9,925 nt of DNA from J051 sp040752255. GTDB taxonomy: Bacteria > Armatimonadota > Fimbriimonadia > Fimbriimonadales > ATM1. This document shows, in pieces, positions 1-6,432 of the stretch. Under the pieces are notes generated by a model, which saw only the letters and a program-made list of their open reading frames with translations, did not search any database and was not told the DNA's origin. Made by a program: the position numbers and the translations under genes. The number at the start of each line of letters is the position of its first letter. The first letter of the stretch is position 1. Location of the stretch: positions 1 to 9,925 of the forward strand of contig JBFMFD010000101.1 of the NCBI GenBank assembly GCA_040752255.1, in the 5' to 3' direction.

Positions 1-10
1 GATAAAGTTC

Positions 11-44
11 CCCCTCCCCGCTTGCGGGGAGGGTCGGGGAGGGG
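11..44. repeat. GC-rich hairpin repeat (REP-like)
   Basis: Positions 12-21 and 24-33 form a perfect 10-bp inverted repeat (CCCTCCCCGC / GCGGGGAGGG) around a TT centre. A second copy of the right-arm core, GGGGAGGGG at 36-44, could pair with the left arm CCCCTCCCC at 11-19 instead, so two competing folds exist. This layout is common in dispersed REP-like intergenic repeats, but only one copy is in the window, so dispersal is inference. The rest of 1-220, downstream of pdxT, holds no gene I can support. There is no T-run beside the stem, so a simple intrinsic terminator is less likely. Confidence 0.55.
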
Positions 45-220
45 TCGAGGGAATAGAGCTCTGCTCGGCTTCGCAGCATCGCGCCGCTCGGCTCGGCGGG
101 ATGAGGGAGCACGGCGATTAGCGATCCCTCCACAGCAAGCTGCGGACGGATAAGGGGGGAGAGGTGGAAGTTTGCGCATCCCGCGCGGGGACGGCCCCTT
201 CCGCCCTTCCTCAGCCGGGC

Positions 221-784
221 TCAGAGGGACAGGAACAGCTCGTGCATCCTCGAGTCCTGCGTCAACTCGGGGTGGAACGACGTGCCCAGGATGCGACCGC
301 AGCGCACCGCCACGACCTTGTCGTCAATCTCCGCCAGAGGTTCGACGCCTTGCCCCAATCGAGTGACCACGGGCGCGCGGATGAACACGGCATGGAACGG
401 AGAGTCCAATCCCCGAATCGCGATGTCCGCCTCGAACGAGTGCACTTGGGGCCCGAAAGCGTTCCGTCGCACCGCAACATCGAGTAGGCCAAGCGTCCAC
501 TGCTCCCGACCTTCGACCTCCTTTGCCAGCAGGATCAGCCCCATGCAGGTGCCCCATGTGGGCATGCCGTCGGAGACGCGCCCGCGAATCTCCTCGTCCA
601 AGCCGTGCCTTCGCAGGAGGATGCCGAGCGTCGTGCTCTCGCCGCCGGGAAGGATGAGGCGTGAGCAGCGACCGAGGTCCTCTGAGGTGCGAACCTCCAT
701 TGCCTGCGCGCCGAGGCGCGACAAGGCCTGGAGATGTTTCTCGAAGTCGCCTTGAAGGGAGAGTACGCCGACCGTTTCCGGCAC
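221..784 (-). CDS. pdxT: Pyridoxal 5'-phosphate synthase glutaminase subunit PdxT
   Basis: This is the class I glutamine amidotransferase that hydrolyses glutamine and channels ammonia to the synthase subunit PdxS in the DXP-independent vitamin B6 pathway, in the cytoplasm. The 187 residues match the usual family length. Visible family motifs are GVLSLQGDF at the N-terminus, PGGES (46-50), the nucleophile elbow WGTCMG with Cys80, RRNAFG (106-111), FIRAP (about 134-138) and FHPEL (about 170-174) with the His171/Glu173 pair of the catalytic triad. The Met in GTCMG replaces the more common Ala, which is minor. The start is GTG at 784-782, chosen because the conserved N-terminal strand begins there. 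No Shine-Dalgarno is visible, and a TATAGT lies 8 nt upstream. The partner pdxS is not in the window, which is unusual because pdxS and pdxT are often adjacent. The gene lies 9 nt after the PEP-CTERM fragment. Confidence 0.95.
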   Translation of the reverse strand: MPETVGVLSLQGDFEKHLQALSRLGAQAMEVRTSEDLGRCSRLILPGGESTTLGILLRRHGLDEEIRGRVSDGMPTWGTCMGLILLAKEVEGREQWTLGLLDVAVRRNAFGPQVHSFEADIAIRGLDSPFHAVFIRAPVVTRLGQGVEPLAEIDDKVVAVRCGRILGTSFHPELTQDSRMHELFLSL

Positions 785-792
785 GGGGCGGG

Positions 793-821
793 ACTATACC
801 CGCTTGCGGAACCGCTTTAAA
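793..821 (-). promoter_or_regulatory. Possible pdxT promoter
   Basis: On the minus strand TATAGT (798-793) is preceded at 17 bp by TTTAAA (821-816), a poor -35. The -10-like hexamer ends 8 nt before the GTG start of pdxT, so a transcript from it would have almost no leader. It overlaps the stop codon of the upstream PEP-CTERM ORF, so the match could be chance. Confidence 0.3.
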
Positions 822-1036
822 ATGACGCCCAAACCCGCCGCAAGCACGAAGATCGAAGCCGGCTCGGGAACAGGCCCTGCGCCGACCTGCATGTTCGCCT
901 CGGTATGCACCCCTGTGTCCCAGATGGGGATCATCCGCAGCGCCGCGTCGTAACTGTCCTGCCTCGGCGCCACCTGATACACCAACTCCTCGTGCAGTGG
1001 CTGTTCGATAAGGTCCGATGCTCTCACACCCGGCAA
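794..1036 (-). pseudogene. PEP-CTERM protein C-terminal fragment
   Basis: The ORF encodes 80 residues that end in a textbook PEP-CTERM sorting tail: VPEP (56-59), a hydrophobic stretch SIFVLAAGLGVIL (61-73), and a basic tail KRFRKR (74-79). Such tails direct exported proteins to exosortase/XrtA-type processing in species that make exopolysaccharide. Proteins of this class need an N-terminal Sec signal peptide. None is present here, and the only available start is a weak TTG. The frame stays open upstream for 14 more codons, to the TAA that ends uppP, with no signal peptide there either. I therefore read it as the 3' remnant of a larger gene left after a deletion or rearrangement. A short genuine protein is possible but less likely. 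Residues 1-55 match no domain I recognise. Confidence 0.6.
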
Positions 1037-1078
1037 ATGCCACAGATGGCGCGGCGAGAGGCCGGTGAGACTACCGGT

Positions 1079-1900
1079 TTACTCGACGGCCAACAGCACG
1101 CCGAAGCCGAGCAACGCAGCCAACAGCAACCCCAGGGCGACCCGATACAGGATGAACACGAACAGGGTGCGCGTGCGAAGGAACCTCAAAAGGAACTCGA
1201 TGGACGCATAGCCCGCAATGAACGCCGCGGCCGTTGCGACCGTTACGTTCAACGCGCCTTGCTCGAGCAACGCCTCGCGCTCGGAGTACAGTTCGAACAC
1301 GCCGGCGAGGAGGATCGCGGGAATACTGAGCAAGAAGCTGAACCTGGCTGCGGTTTCTCTCTCGAAGCCGAGGAACAGCGCGCCCGCGATCGTGCTTCCC
1401 GAACGAGATACGCCCGGAATGAGCGCGAACGCCTGCCAGACCCCGACGACGAGCCCATCCCTCCACGTAACCTCCTCGATGGCTCGGCGGCGCCGACCCG
1501 CAGCCTCCGCAAGCGCAAGGATGAGGGCTACGCCGACGAGGGCGCCGGCGATGACCCAGAGGGAGCGAAACGGGCCTTCGATGTACTCCTTCAGCGCAAG
1601 CCCCAGCACGGCGATCGGCACGGTGCCCACGAGGATGGCGACACCGAGGCGGGACTCGGGCGAGCGATCCCCCGAGCGCATGGCGCGCGCGATACCCTTC
1701 GCGCTCGCCACGAGGTCGCTCCAAAAGTAGACGAGCACGGCGAGCAGCGTTCCCAATTGGATGACGGCGGTGAAGCCGGCGCCTGGGTCCTCCCACCCGA
1801 CGAGCGCGGGCACGATGCGCAGGTGCGCGGTGCTGCTGATCGGAATGAACTCCGTCAGGCCCTGCACGATTCCGAGCACGATAGCCTCGATCAGCGTCAC
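1079..1900 (-). CDS. uppP: Undecaprenyl-diphosphatase UppP (BacA family)
   Basis: This integral membrane phosphatase converts undecaprenyl diphosphate to undecaprenyl phosphate, regenerating the lipid carrier used for peptidoglycan and other surface glycans. Over-expression of such enzymes gives bacitracin resistance in other bacteria. The 273 residues are typical of the family. Visible motifs are QGLTEFIPISSTAH (13-26), with Glu17 and His26 of the first conserved loop, and PGVSRSGST (162-170), with the conserved Arg166. Several hydrophobic segments span the rest. The start is GTG at 1900-1898, which overlaps the stop of the upstream glycosyltransferase gene by 4 nt (GTGA), and AAGGTG (1911-1906) sits 5 nt upstream as a good Shine-Dalgarno. 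The overlap implies translational coupling with an enzyme that uses the same carrier. Confidence 0.95.
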   Translation of the reverse strand: MTLIEAIVLGIVQGLTEFIPISSTAHLRIVPALVGWEDPGAGFTAVIQLGTLLAVLVYFWSDLVASAKGIARAMRSGDRSPESRLGVAILVGTVPIAVLGLALKEYIEGPFRSLWVIAGALVGVALILALAEAAGRRRRAIEEVTWRDGLVVGVWQAFALIPGVSRSGSTIAGALFLGFERETAARFSFLLSIPAILLAGVFELYSEREALLEQGALNVTVATAAAFIAGYASIEFLLRFLRTRTLFVFILYRVALGLLLAALLGFGVLLAVE

Positions 1901-2907
1901 GTCATCACCTTAATCAGGATGACGGCGGTGGCGCAGAGAAGGAACGTGATGGCGTAGATGACGGTTACCGCCTGTGGCTGGGAAAGGCCGCGGCCGAGCA
2001 GGCTATGGTGCAGGTGACGGCGATCGGCTTGCGTAATCGGTGCGCGACTGAGGGCACGCCGCACGACCACGAGGAACGCGTCGAACAGAGGAACGCCGAA
2101 CAGCAACAGCGGCACAAAAAACGCCACGGCGGCAGCGGTCTTGACCACGCCCTGGATGCTTATGGCGGCGAGAAAGAAGCCCAAGAATTGCGCGCCACCC
2201 GTGCCCATGAAGATCTTCGCGGGGTGCCAGTTGTAGCGCAAGAAGCCGAGCCCCGCTCCGATCACGCCCGCGCACAGCACGCCGACGAGAGGCTGCTGCC
2301 ACAGCGCCAGCACCAGCATGGTTGACGCCATGATGACGGCGATGCCCGCGCTCAAGCCGTCGAGGCCGTCCATCGTGTCCATCGTTTTCGTGATGAGAAA
2401 GACGTACAGAATCGTGAGCAGGACGGAGTTGGTCTCGCTGAAGTTGATGTACTCGCCGAACGGGTTGCCGATGCCCTCGATGCGGATGTTCGCCAGGTCG
2501 GGATGGGCAAGCAGCGCACCCACGACGACCAAGAACAGCGCCTGGTAGGTTGCGGAGAACTGGAAGATGTCGTCCAGCATGCCGAAGAGCACGATCAACC
2601 CGCCGAGCCCGACGATCCAAATCGAGTTGACGGTGTAGGCTCCGACGAGCGGAACACCCGCCGGATGGTGCGAAATCGGATAGACGACAAGCCAAGCCGA
2701 CACGACGGCGAGATAGATTGCCAGCCCGCCCCACCTCGGCGTCGGTTCCTTGTGAACGCGTCGCTCGGAATCAGGAATGTCAACCGCGCCGGCAAGAAAC
2801 GCGAGGCGTCGCACTACCGGCGTCAGCGCCAATGCCGTAAAGCACGCGACGACGATGGCGAGCGTGAAGCGGCTGCTGAGGATGGCGCCGAGGTTGACCT
2901 CACCCAT
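1897..2907 (-). CDS. Polyprenyl-phosphate GlcNAc-1-P transferase (WecA/TagO-like)
   Basis: A multi-pass membrane enzyme of the MraY/WecA/TagO superfamily (GT4), which transfers a sugar-1-phosphate from a UDP-sugar to undecaprenyl phosphate. The 336 residues and about ten hydrophobic segments fit the family. Motifs in order are RRVHKEPTPRWGG (49-61), the DD pair at 112-113 (MLDD), DTMDGLDGLSAG (177-188), NWHPAKIFMG (226-235), PLFDAF (283-288) and DRRHLHH (295-301). The HLHH signature favours WecA/TagO-like UDP-GlcNAc enzymes over MraY. Two key positions are odd. The usual MGDxG reads MGTGG, with Thr236 in place of the metal-binding Asp. The usual NxxDGxDGL has Asp177 in place of Asn. ATG 2907 overlaps the deaminase stop by 8 nt, and GGAG lies 4 nt upstream. 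The substrate is inferred. An inactive or altered enzyme cannot be excluded. Confidence 0.88.
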   Translation of the reverse strand: MGEVNLGAILSSRFTLAIVVACFTALALTPVVRRLAFLAGAVDIPDSERRVHKEPTPRWGGLAIYLAVVSAWLVVYPISHHPAGVPLVGAYTVNSIWIVGLGGLIVLFGMLDDIFQFSATYQALFLVVVGALLAHPDLANIRIEGIGNPFGEYINFSETNSVLLTILYVFLITKTMDTMDGLDGLSAGIAVIMASTMLVLALWQQPLVGVLCAGVIGAGLGFLRYNWHPAKIFMGTGGAQFLGFFLAAISIQGVVKTAAAVAFFVPLLLFGVPLFDAFLVVVRRALSRAPITQADRRHLHHSLLGRGLSQPQAVTVIYAITFLLCATAVILIKVMT

Positions 2908-3355
2908 GCGGCTCCACCACTTGCTCGAGTTCGCCGCTCGCGATGCGAATCAATTCGACACTCGCGAGCTCGAACAGTTCGATGGCGAGCGGGTCGGGAT
3001 AGTCCCCCTCGAAGACGACACGCTGGACGCCGCTGTTGATGATGAGTTTGGCGCACGCGTTGCACGGCTGACATGTAACGTAGAGTGTTGCGCCCTCGCA
3101 GCTCACGCCGTTCGCCGCGGCTTGCGCGATCGCGTTCTGCTCCGCGTGGGCGGCGAGTTGACAGCGTTGGGTGATGTCGCAGCCGTACTCTTCGCAGTGC
3201 GGGACGCCCCTCGGCGCGCCGTTGTATCCGGTGGAGAGGATGCGGCGGTTCCGCACGATGACCGCGCCGACCGACCGCCGCCGACACGTTGCGCGGGTGC
3301 TGACGGTCTTCGCCAGTTCCATGAAGTACTCATCCCAGGAAGGGCGGTTGGACAT
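2900..3355 (-). CDS. Deoxycytidylate deaminase (ComEB/dCMP deaminase family)
   Basis: A zinc-dependent cytidine/deoxycytidylate deaminase, expected to convert dCMP to dUMP and so feed thymidylate synthesis in the cytoplasm. The 151 residues match single-domain bacterial dCMP deaminases. Motifs seen are GYNGAPRG (43-50), HAEQNA (70-75), giving zinc ligand His70 and proton-shuttle Glu72, and TCQPCNAC (94-101), giving zinc ligands Cys98 and Cys101. Extra Cys/His residues at VPHCEEYGC (51-59) match the second metal site seen in this family. It is the first gene of the minus-strand run that continues into the glycosyltransferase and uppP, with an 8-nt overlap at its stop. ATG 3355 is the natural start. 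No Shine-Dalgarno is visible, and CATAAT lies 8 nt upstream, suggesting a very short or absent leader. Related proteins are named comEB in competence operons, but nothing here points to competence. Confidence 0.93.
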   Translation of the reverse strand: MSNRPSWDEYFMELAKTVSTRATCRRRSVGAVIVRNRRILSTGYNGAPRGVPHCEEYGCDITQRCQLAAHAEQNAIAQAAANGVSCEGATLYVTCQPCNACAKLIINSGVQRVVFEGDYPDPLAIELFELASVELIRIASGELEQVVEPHG

Positions 3356-3363
3356 CGGCGCGG

Positions 3364-3369
3364 ATTATG
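3364..3369 (-). promoter_or_regulatory. -10-like element of the deaminase-GT4-uppP unit
   Basis: CATAAT on the minus strand ends 8 nt before ATG 3355. The following bases, CCGCG, repeat those after the -10 of secDF. I see no convincing -35. The position implies transcription starting at or next to the initiator codon. Confidence 0.35.
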
Positions 3370-3423
3370 ACGGAACGGGCAGGGGGTGCGCGGGCAGCAG
3401 GCGCGCGGGTACCATCAGATAAC

Positions 3424-3504
3424 GCCCAGGTGGTGAAATGGTAAACACAGGGGACTTAAAATCCCCCGGGGAAACCCTTGCGGGTTCGAGTCCCGCCCTG
3501 GGCA
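3424..3504 (+). tRNA. tRNA-Leu(UAA)
   Basis: The 81 nt fold as a complete class II tRNA. The acceptor is GCCCAGG (3424-3430) with CCTGGGC (3497-3503) and discriminator A3504. There is a short D stem GTG/CAC with GG in the loop, and an anticodon stem GGGGA/TCCCC around loop CTTAAAA with anticodon TAA at 3457-3459. A 13-nt variable arm has a GGG/CCC stem, and the T arm is GCGGG-TTCGAGT-CCCGC. The long variable arm and the anticodon identify leucine (reads UUA, and UUG by wobble). The 3' CCA is not encoded and must be added enzymatically. The gene runs against its minus-strand neighbours and ends 7 nt from the stop of the BON-like gene. I see no convincing promoter or T-run terminator. Confidence 0.96.
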
Positions 3505-3511
3505 CGCTCGG

Positions 3512-3754
3512 TTATCCTCTGAACGAGCACTCGATGACGACGTCGCGGATGCCCTCCTTCCCTCGGAGGTGGGTCGCGATCTTGTAGACGATCGACTCGA
3601 CGTCAACGTCGTGTCCACGCATCCTCTTTACGGTGCCTTGAATGCGCACGACGCCGTGGTTGGCGGTTACGACCATCAGGTTCGTGTCTATCGGGTGGCG
3701 CGCAAACTCGTGCCGCACACGGCGTACCATAGCCAGGTTTTCCTCTCTCGCCAT
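3512..3754 (-). CDS. Small BON-like domain protein
   Basis: The gene encodes 80 residues with no signal peptide or membrane segment. The pattern VRHEFARHPIDTNLMVV, then GVVRIQGTVK (35-43), then a helical stretch and GIRDVVIE (68-75), resembles the alpha-beta BON fold: a helix, two strands with a central Gly, a second helix, and a terminal strand after 'GI.dV'. BON domains bind phospholipids or ligands and often occur in envelope-stress proteins, but no specific role can be read here. It starts 19 nt after the secDF stop on the same strand, so it may be co-transcribed. However, TATACT (3766-3761) ends 6 nt before ATG 3754 and could give a separate leaderless message. The domain call rests on pattern only. 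Confidence 0.7.
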   Translation of the reverse strand: MAREENLAMVRRVRHEFARHPIDTNLMVVTANHGVVRIQGTVKRMRGHDVDVESIVYKIATHLRGKEGIRDVVIECSFRG

Positions 3755-3760
3755 GGCTGA

Positions 3761-3766
3761 AGTATA
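3761..3766 (-). promoter_or_regulatory. -10-like element before the BON-like gene
   Basis: TATACT on the minus strand lies in the 19-nt gap between secDF and the BON-like gene and ends 6 nt before its ATG. No good -35 is seen at 16-18 bp, which would fall inside the secDF tail. It may be an internal promoter giving a leaderless message. Confidence 0.3.
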
Positions 3767-3773
3767 CAGCAGT

Positions 3774-6362
3774 TCAGCGTCGCCGCTTCACGGGGCTGTA
3801 CTTTTCGTCGTCGCCCCCTTCGTCCTCGTCGTCCTTCGGGCCTCCGCGCAGGCGGGTGTCGTGCATGATGGTTGCGCTCACGCCCTTGCGCTTGGCAACG
3901 ATGCGCTCCCACAGGACAAGGATGGGCGCAGCGTTGAAGATGGACGAGTACGTTCCAGACAAGATGCCGACCAACATCGCGGCGTTGAAGTGCTTGAGGT
4001 CCGGCGTCGCGCTGCCCCAAAAGACAAGGATTGCGAGGGTTACCACAACGATCGCGCTGGTGTTGATCGAGCGCGCGAAGCTCTGCGTAATCGAGCGGTT
4101 CACCAAGTTGTCGAAAGATTCGCCGGGCAGCGGCCGCCGCAGGTTCTCGCGGATTCGGTCGAAGATAACGATCGAGTCGTGAACCGAGAAGCCGATGACG
4201 GTGAGGATCGCGGTGATGCTGAGTTGGCTGATCTCCCAGTTGTAGAAGTACCCGGTTATCGCAGCCAAGCCGACGACCACCAGCACGTCATGCACAAGCG
4301 CGAGAATCGCGCTCATGCCGAAGCGCAACCCGATGACGAAACCGCCAAGCGCGAAGCCGAACCGCATCGCCAAGTAGATGACGATGAGCAGAGAGGAGAT
4401 GGTTACGCCCCAGATGGCGCCGCTGATGGTCTCCGCCCGCACCGCGGGACCTGTAGACGAGAAGGATTCCTCGCCCGCGATGCCGACGATCTGGGTCTTC
4501 CCTGCGTCGTCGGTTCGCGTTTCGAGCGTCGCGTCGCCACCCGCCGCCTCGACGATCCTGCGCCGCGCGGTGAACATGTCGGTGTTTGCTTCTTCCGGCG
4601 TCTTCTGAGTGCCGTCCGCCTTCGTGCTCGAGATGAGCTGCGCTATCTCCTGGTTCTTACCTTCGATTGGAATGGTAATGTATGCAATTGTCTCCCCTTG
4701 CGGGCCAGCCGCTATCTTCGAGTTTGAGCCTTCGATGCCGGCGGCTTCAAGGCGGCGGTTCACGGCGGCGCTGGTTGCTTCCACGCCCTCTTGGAGCACA
4801 ACTCCGGACTCGATGCCGCCGAGGAACTCGACGTTCGGTCGGATGCCCCCCAGCGCCATGAAGATGACGCCGGGCAGGATGATGAGCCCGGAAATCAGGA
4901 AGTACCGCCCCATCTTTTGAACGATGGCGAGCGGTCGCTCGTCGGCGCGCGCTTCGAGCCGCTCACCGAACCACCCGCGGTTCAAGCCGTACCAGGACGC
5001 CTCCCGGCCGATGCCGGAGTGAACAAAGAACAGCAGCAACGAACGGGTCACGGTAATCGCCGTGAACAAACTGATGAGGACGCCGATCATAAGCGTCGTG
5101 GCGAAGCCGCGCACGGGGCCTGTGCCGATATTCATCAAGACTATAGTCGTAATAATCGTACAGGCGTTCGAGTCGAGGATAGCCGGGAAGGCGCGACGGA
5201 AGCCGAGGTCAATCGCCGTGAGCAGCGTGCGTTTGTTCCGCAACTCCTCTTTCAAGCGCTCGAAGATCAGGATGTTCGCATCCACCGCCATCCCGATGCT
5301 CAGGATGAAACCGGCGATGGCGGCAAGTGAGAACGTAACGCCAAGCAGCTTGAACGCCGCGTACGCGAAGGAGATGTACGCCAGCAGCGCAATCAGCGCC
5401 GTCAGACCGGGGAACATGTAGTAGACGAGAAGGAACGCTGCGGTGATGACGAACGAGATCAGGCCCGCGAAGATGATCTGATCTTTCGCGCCTTCGCCGA
5501 TCGTAGGTGAGACGCGGTTGACGTTCTCCTCCACCAAGTCAACGGGCAGGGCGCCGGCGTTTAGCAACTCTGCCAGACTCTTCGCTTGCTCGACGGTGAA
5601 GCGCCCCTCCAAGACGACGTTGCCGTCGGTGAACCGAACGCCGTCCTTGATGAACGCAATGGAGATGACCTTCCCGTCCAGCACCGCAGCGATGTTCTCG
5701 CGCATGTTCATGGTTCGCCGCGCAAGGTCATCGAGGGCGCGCGCGCCCTCCGCGTTGAAGCTGAGGAGGAGGTCGTAGCCCTCTCCCGTCATCGAAGACC
5801 TTGCTTCCGCCCGCATGAGGGTGTCGCCGGTCGTGACGAGTTGCCAACTGCGGAGCATGCGGTCGTACTCCGGCGTTCCCGGCTCAAGAAACTCATTCGG
5901 GCCTGCGGTCGCTCGGCGGAACCGCGGCTCGTCGTCCGGGCCCCTTTCCTGCACATAGGCGCGGCTGGGGTTGCGGTCGGTGGCGACCGTCCTCGCCCAG
6001 TAGTACTCCAAGCGTGCGGAGGTGCTGATGACCTGTCGCGCCGCCTCCTCGCTGGTGAAACCTGGTAATTCTACGATGAATCGGTCTTCGCCCTTCTGAT
6101 AGACGGAACTCTCGAGCACTCCCAGCGCCTGCTGGGCGCGGCGCTCAAGGATGCCGATCAGCGTCTGGCTCAGCTGGGGCCAATTCTGGCGCTGCTCTGC
6201 GGTGAGGGTGCTCATGTCCGCCCGGATGGTCATGCGGATGCCCCCCGCGATGTCGAGCCCGAGGTTGGGCTTGACGCGGGCGTTGATGAATGCCGACAGG
6301 CCGACTAACGCCAAGACGATGACGATGAACCAGAATCCCCGTTGCTTTTGCAAGACTGACAC
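3774..6362 (-). CDS. secDF: Protein translocase subunit SecDF (fused SecD-SecF)
   Basis: SecDF is a proton-driven RND-type membrane partner of SecYEG that helps pull exported proteins across the inner membrane. The single 862-residue chain contains both halves. The SecD half (about 1-455) has TM1 at 10-27, the GLDIAGG motif (35-41), a large periplasmic domain, ALPVDLVEEN (271-280) and TM2-6. The SecD D4-type motif GMAVDANILIFERLKEE (357-373) carries Asp361, the position of the proton-relay Asp. The SecF half (about 480-830) has TM1 near 487-505, EFLGGIESG (512-520) where DFTGG is usual, and SVHDSIVIFDRIRENLR (726-742) with Asp729. The tail is acidic then basic, KDDEDEGGDDEKYSPVKRRR (843-862), and probably cytoplasmic. 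The start is GTG 6362, with TATAAT 35 nt upstream and no clear Shine-Dalgarno. Fused SecDF occurs in several phyla, so it is weak taxonomic evidence. Confidence 0.96.
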   Translation of the reverse strand: MSVLQKQRGFWFIVIVLALVGLSAFINARVKPNLGLDIAGGIRMTIRADMSTLTAEQRQNWPQLSQTLIGILERRAQQALGVLESSVYQKGEDRFIVELPGFTSEEAARQVISTSARLEYYWARTVATDRNPSRAYVQERGPDDEPRFRRATAGPNEFLEPGTPEYDRMLRSWQLVTTGDTLMRAEARSSMTGEGYDLLLSFNAEGARALDDLARRTMNMRENIAAVLDGKVISIAFIKDGVRFTDGNVVLEGRFTVEQAKSLAELLNAGALPVDLVEENVNRVSPTIGEGAKDQIIFAGLISFVITAAFLLVYYMFPGLTALIALLAYISFAYAAFKLLGVTFSLAAIAGFILSIGMAVDANILIFERLKEELRNKRTLLTAIDLGFRRAFPAILDSNACTIITTIVLMNIGTGPVRGFATTLMIGVLISLFTAITVTRSLLLFFVHSGIGREASWYGLNRGWFGERLEARADERPLAIVQKMGRYFLISGLIILPGVIFMALGGIRPNVEFLGGIESGVVLQEGVEATSAAVNRRLEAAGIEGSNSKIAAGPQGETIAYITIPIEGKNQEIAQLISSTKADGTQKTPEEANTDMFTARRRIVEAAGGDATLETRTDDAGKTQIVGIAGEESFSSTGPAVRAETISGAIWGVTISSLLIVIYLAMRFGFALGGFVIGLRFGMSAILALVHDVLVVVGLAAITGYFYNWEISQLSITAILTVIGFSVHDSIVIFDRIRENLRRPLPGESFDNLVNRSITQSFARSINTSAIVVVTLAILVFWGSATPDLKHFNAAMLVGILSGTYSSIFNAAPILVLWERIVAKRKGVSATIMHDTRLRGGPKDDEDEGGDDEKYSPVKRRR

Positions 6363-6397
6363 CTTCCGCCCCCGAGTCCTTTCGAGGGCGAGCGCGG

Positions 6398-6405
6398 ATT
6401 ATACT
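6398..6405. promoter_or_regulatory. Overlapping divergent -10 elements (secDF / xer)
   Basis: The 8 bases ATTATACT read as TATAAT on the minus strand (6403-6398, toward secDF) and as TATACT on the plus strand (6400-6405, toward xer). Leaders of roughly 20-30 nt would result in both directions. Symmetric -10 elements that fire both ways are established in bacteria. The -35 boxes are weak on both sides. The geometry, between two divergent genes 70 bp apart, supports the call. Confidence 0.5.
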
Positions 6406-6432
6406 GCACCCGCCTCACCCGACGAGACAGCC

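Noticed and set aside
324..1043. Minus-strand frame across the PEP-CTERM region and into pdxT
   Set aside because: It overlaps pdxT in another frame, and its protein is Arg/Gly/Ala-rich without motifs.
905..1957. Plus-strand open frame of 350 codons
   Set aside because: It is antisense to uppP and low in hydrophobic order, and its composition matches a shadow frame.
3506..3528. Stem GCTCG/CGAGC as a bidirectional terminator
   Set aside because: The stem is only 5 bp, plus TT/AA with a bulge, and has no T-run on either strand.
3642..4727. Long plus-strand open frame of 361 codons
   Set aside because: It lies antisense to the well-supported secDF, has Arg/Asp-rich composition typical of a shadow frame in GC-rich DNA, and shows no domain.
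6151..6432. N-terminal extension of the xer gene
   Set aside because: The open frame extends left but lies antisense to the secDF N-terminal region. The conserved recombinase N-terminus starts at 6433.
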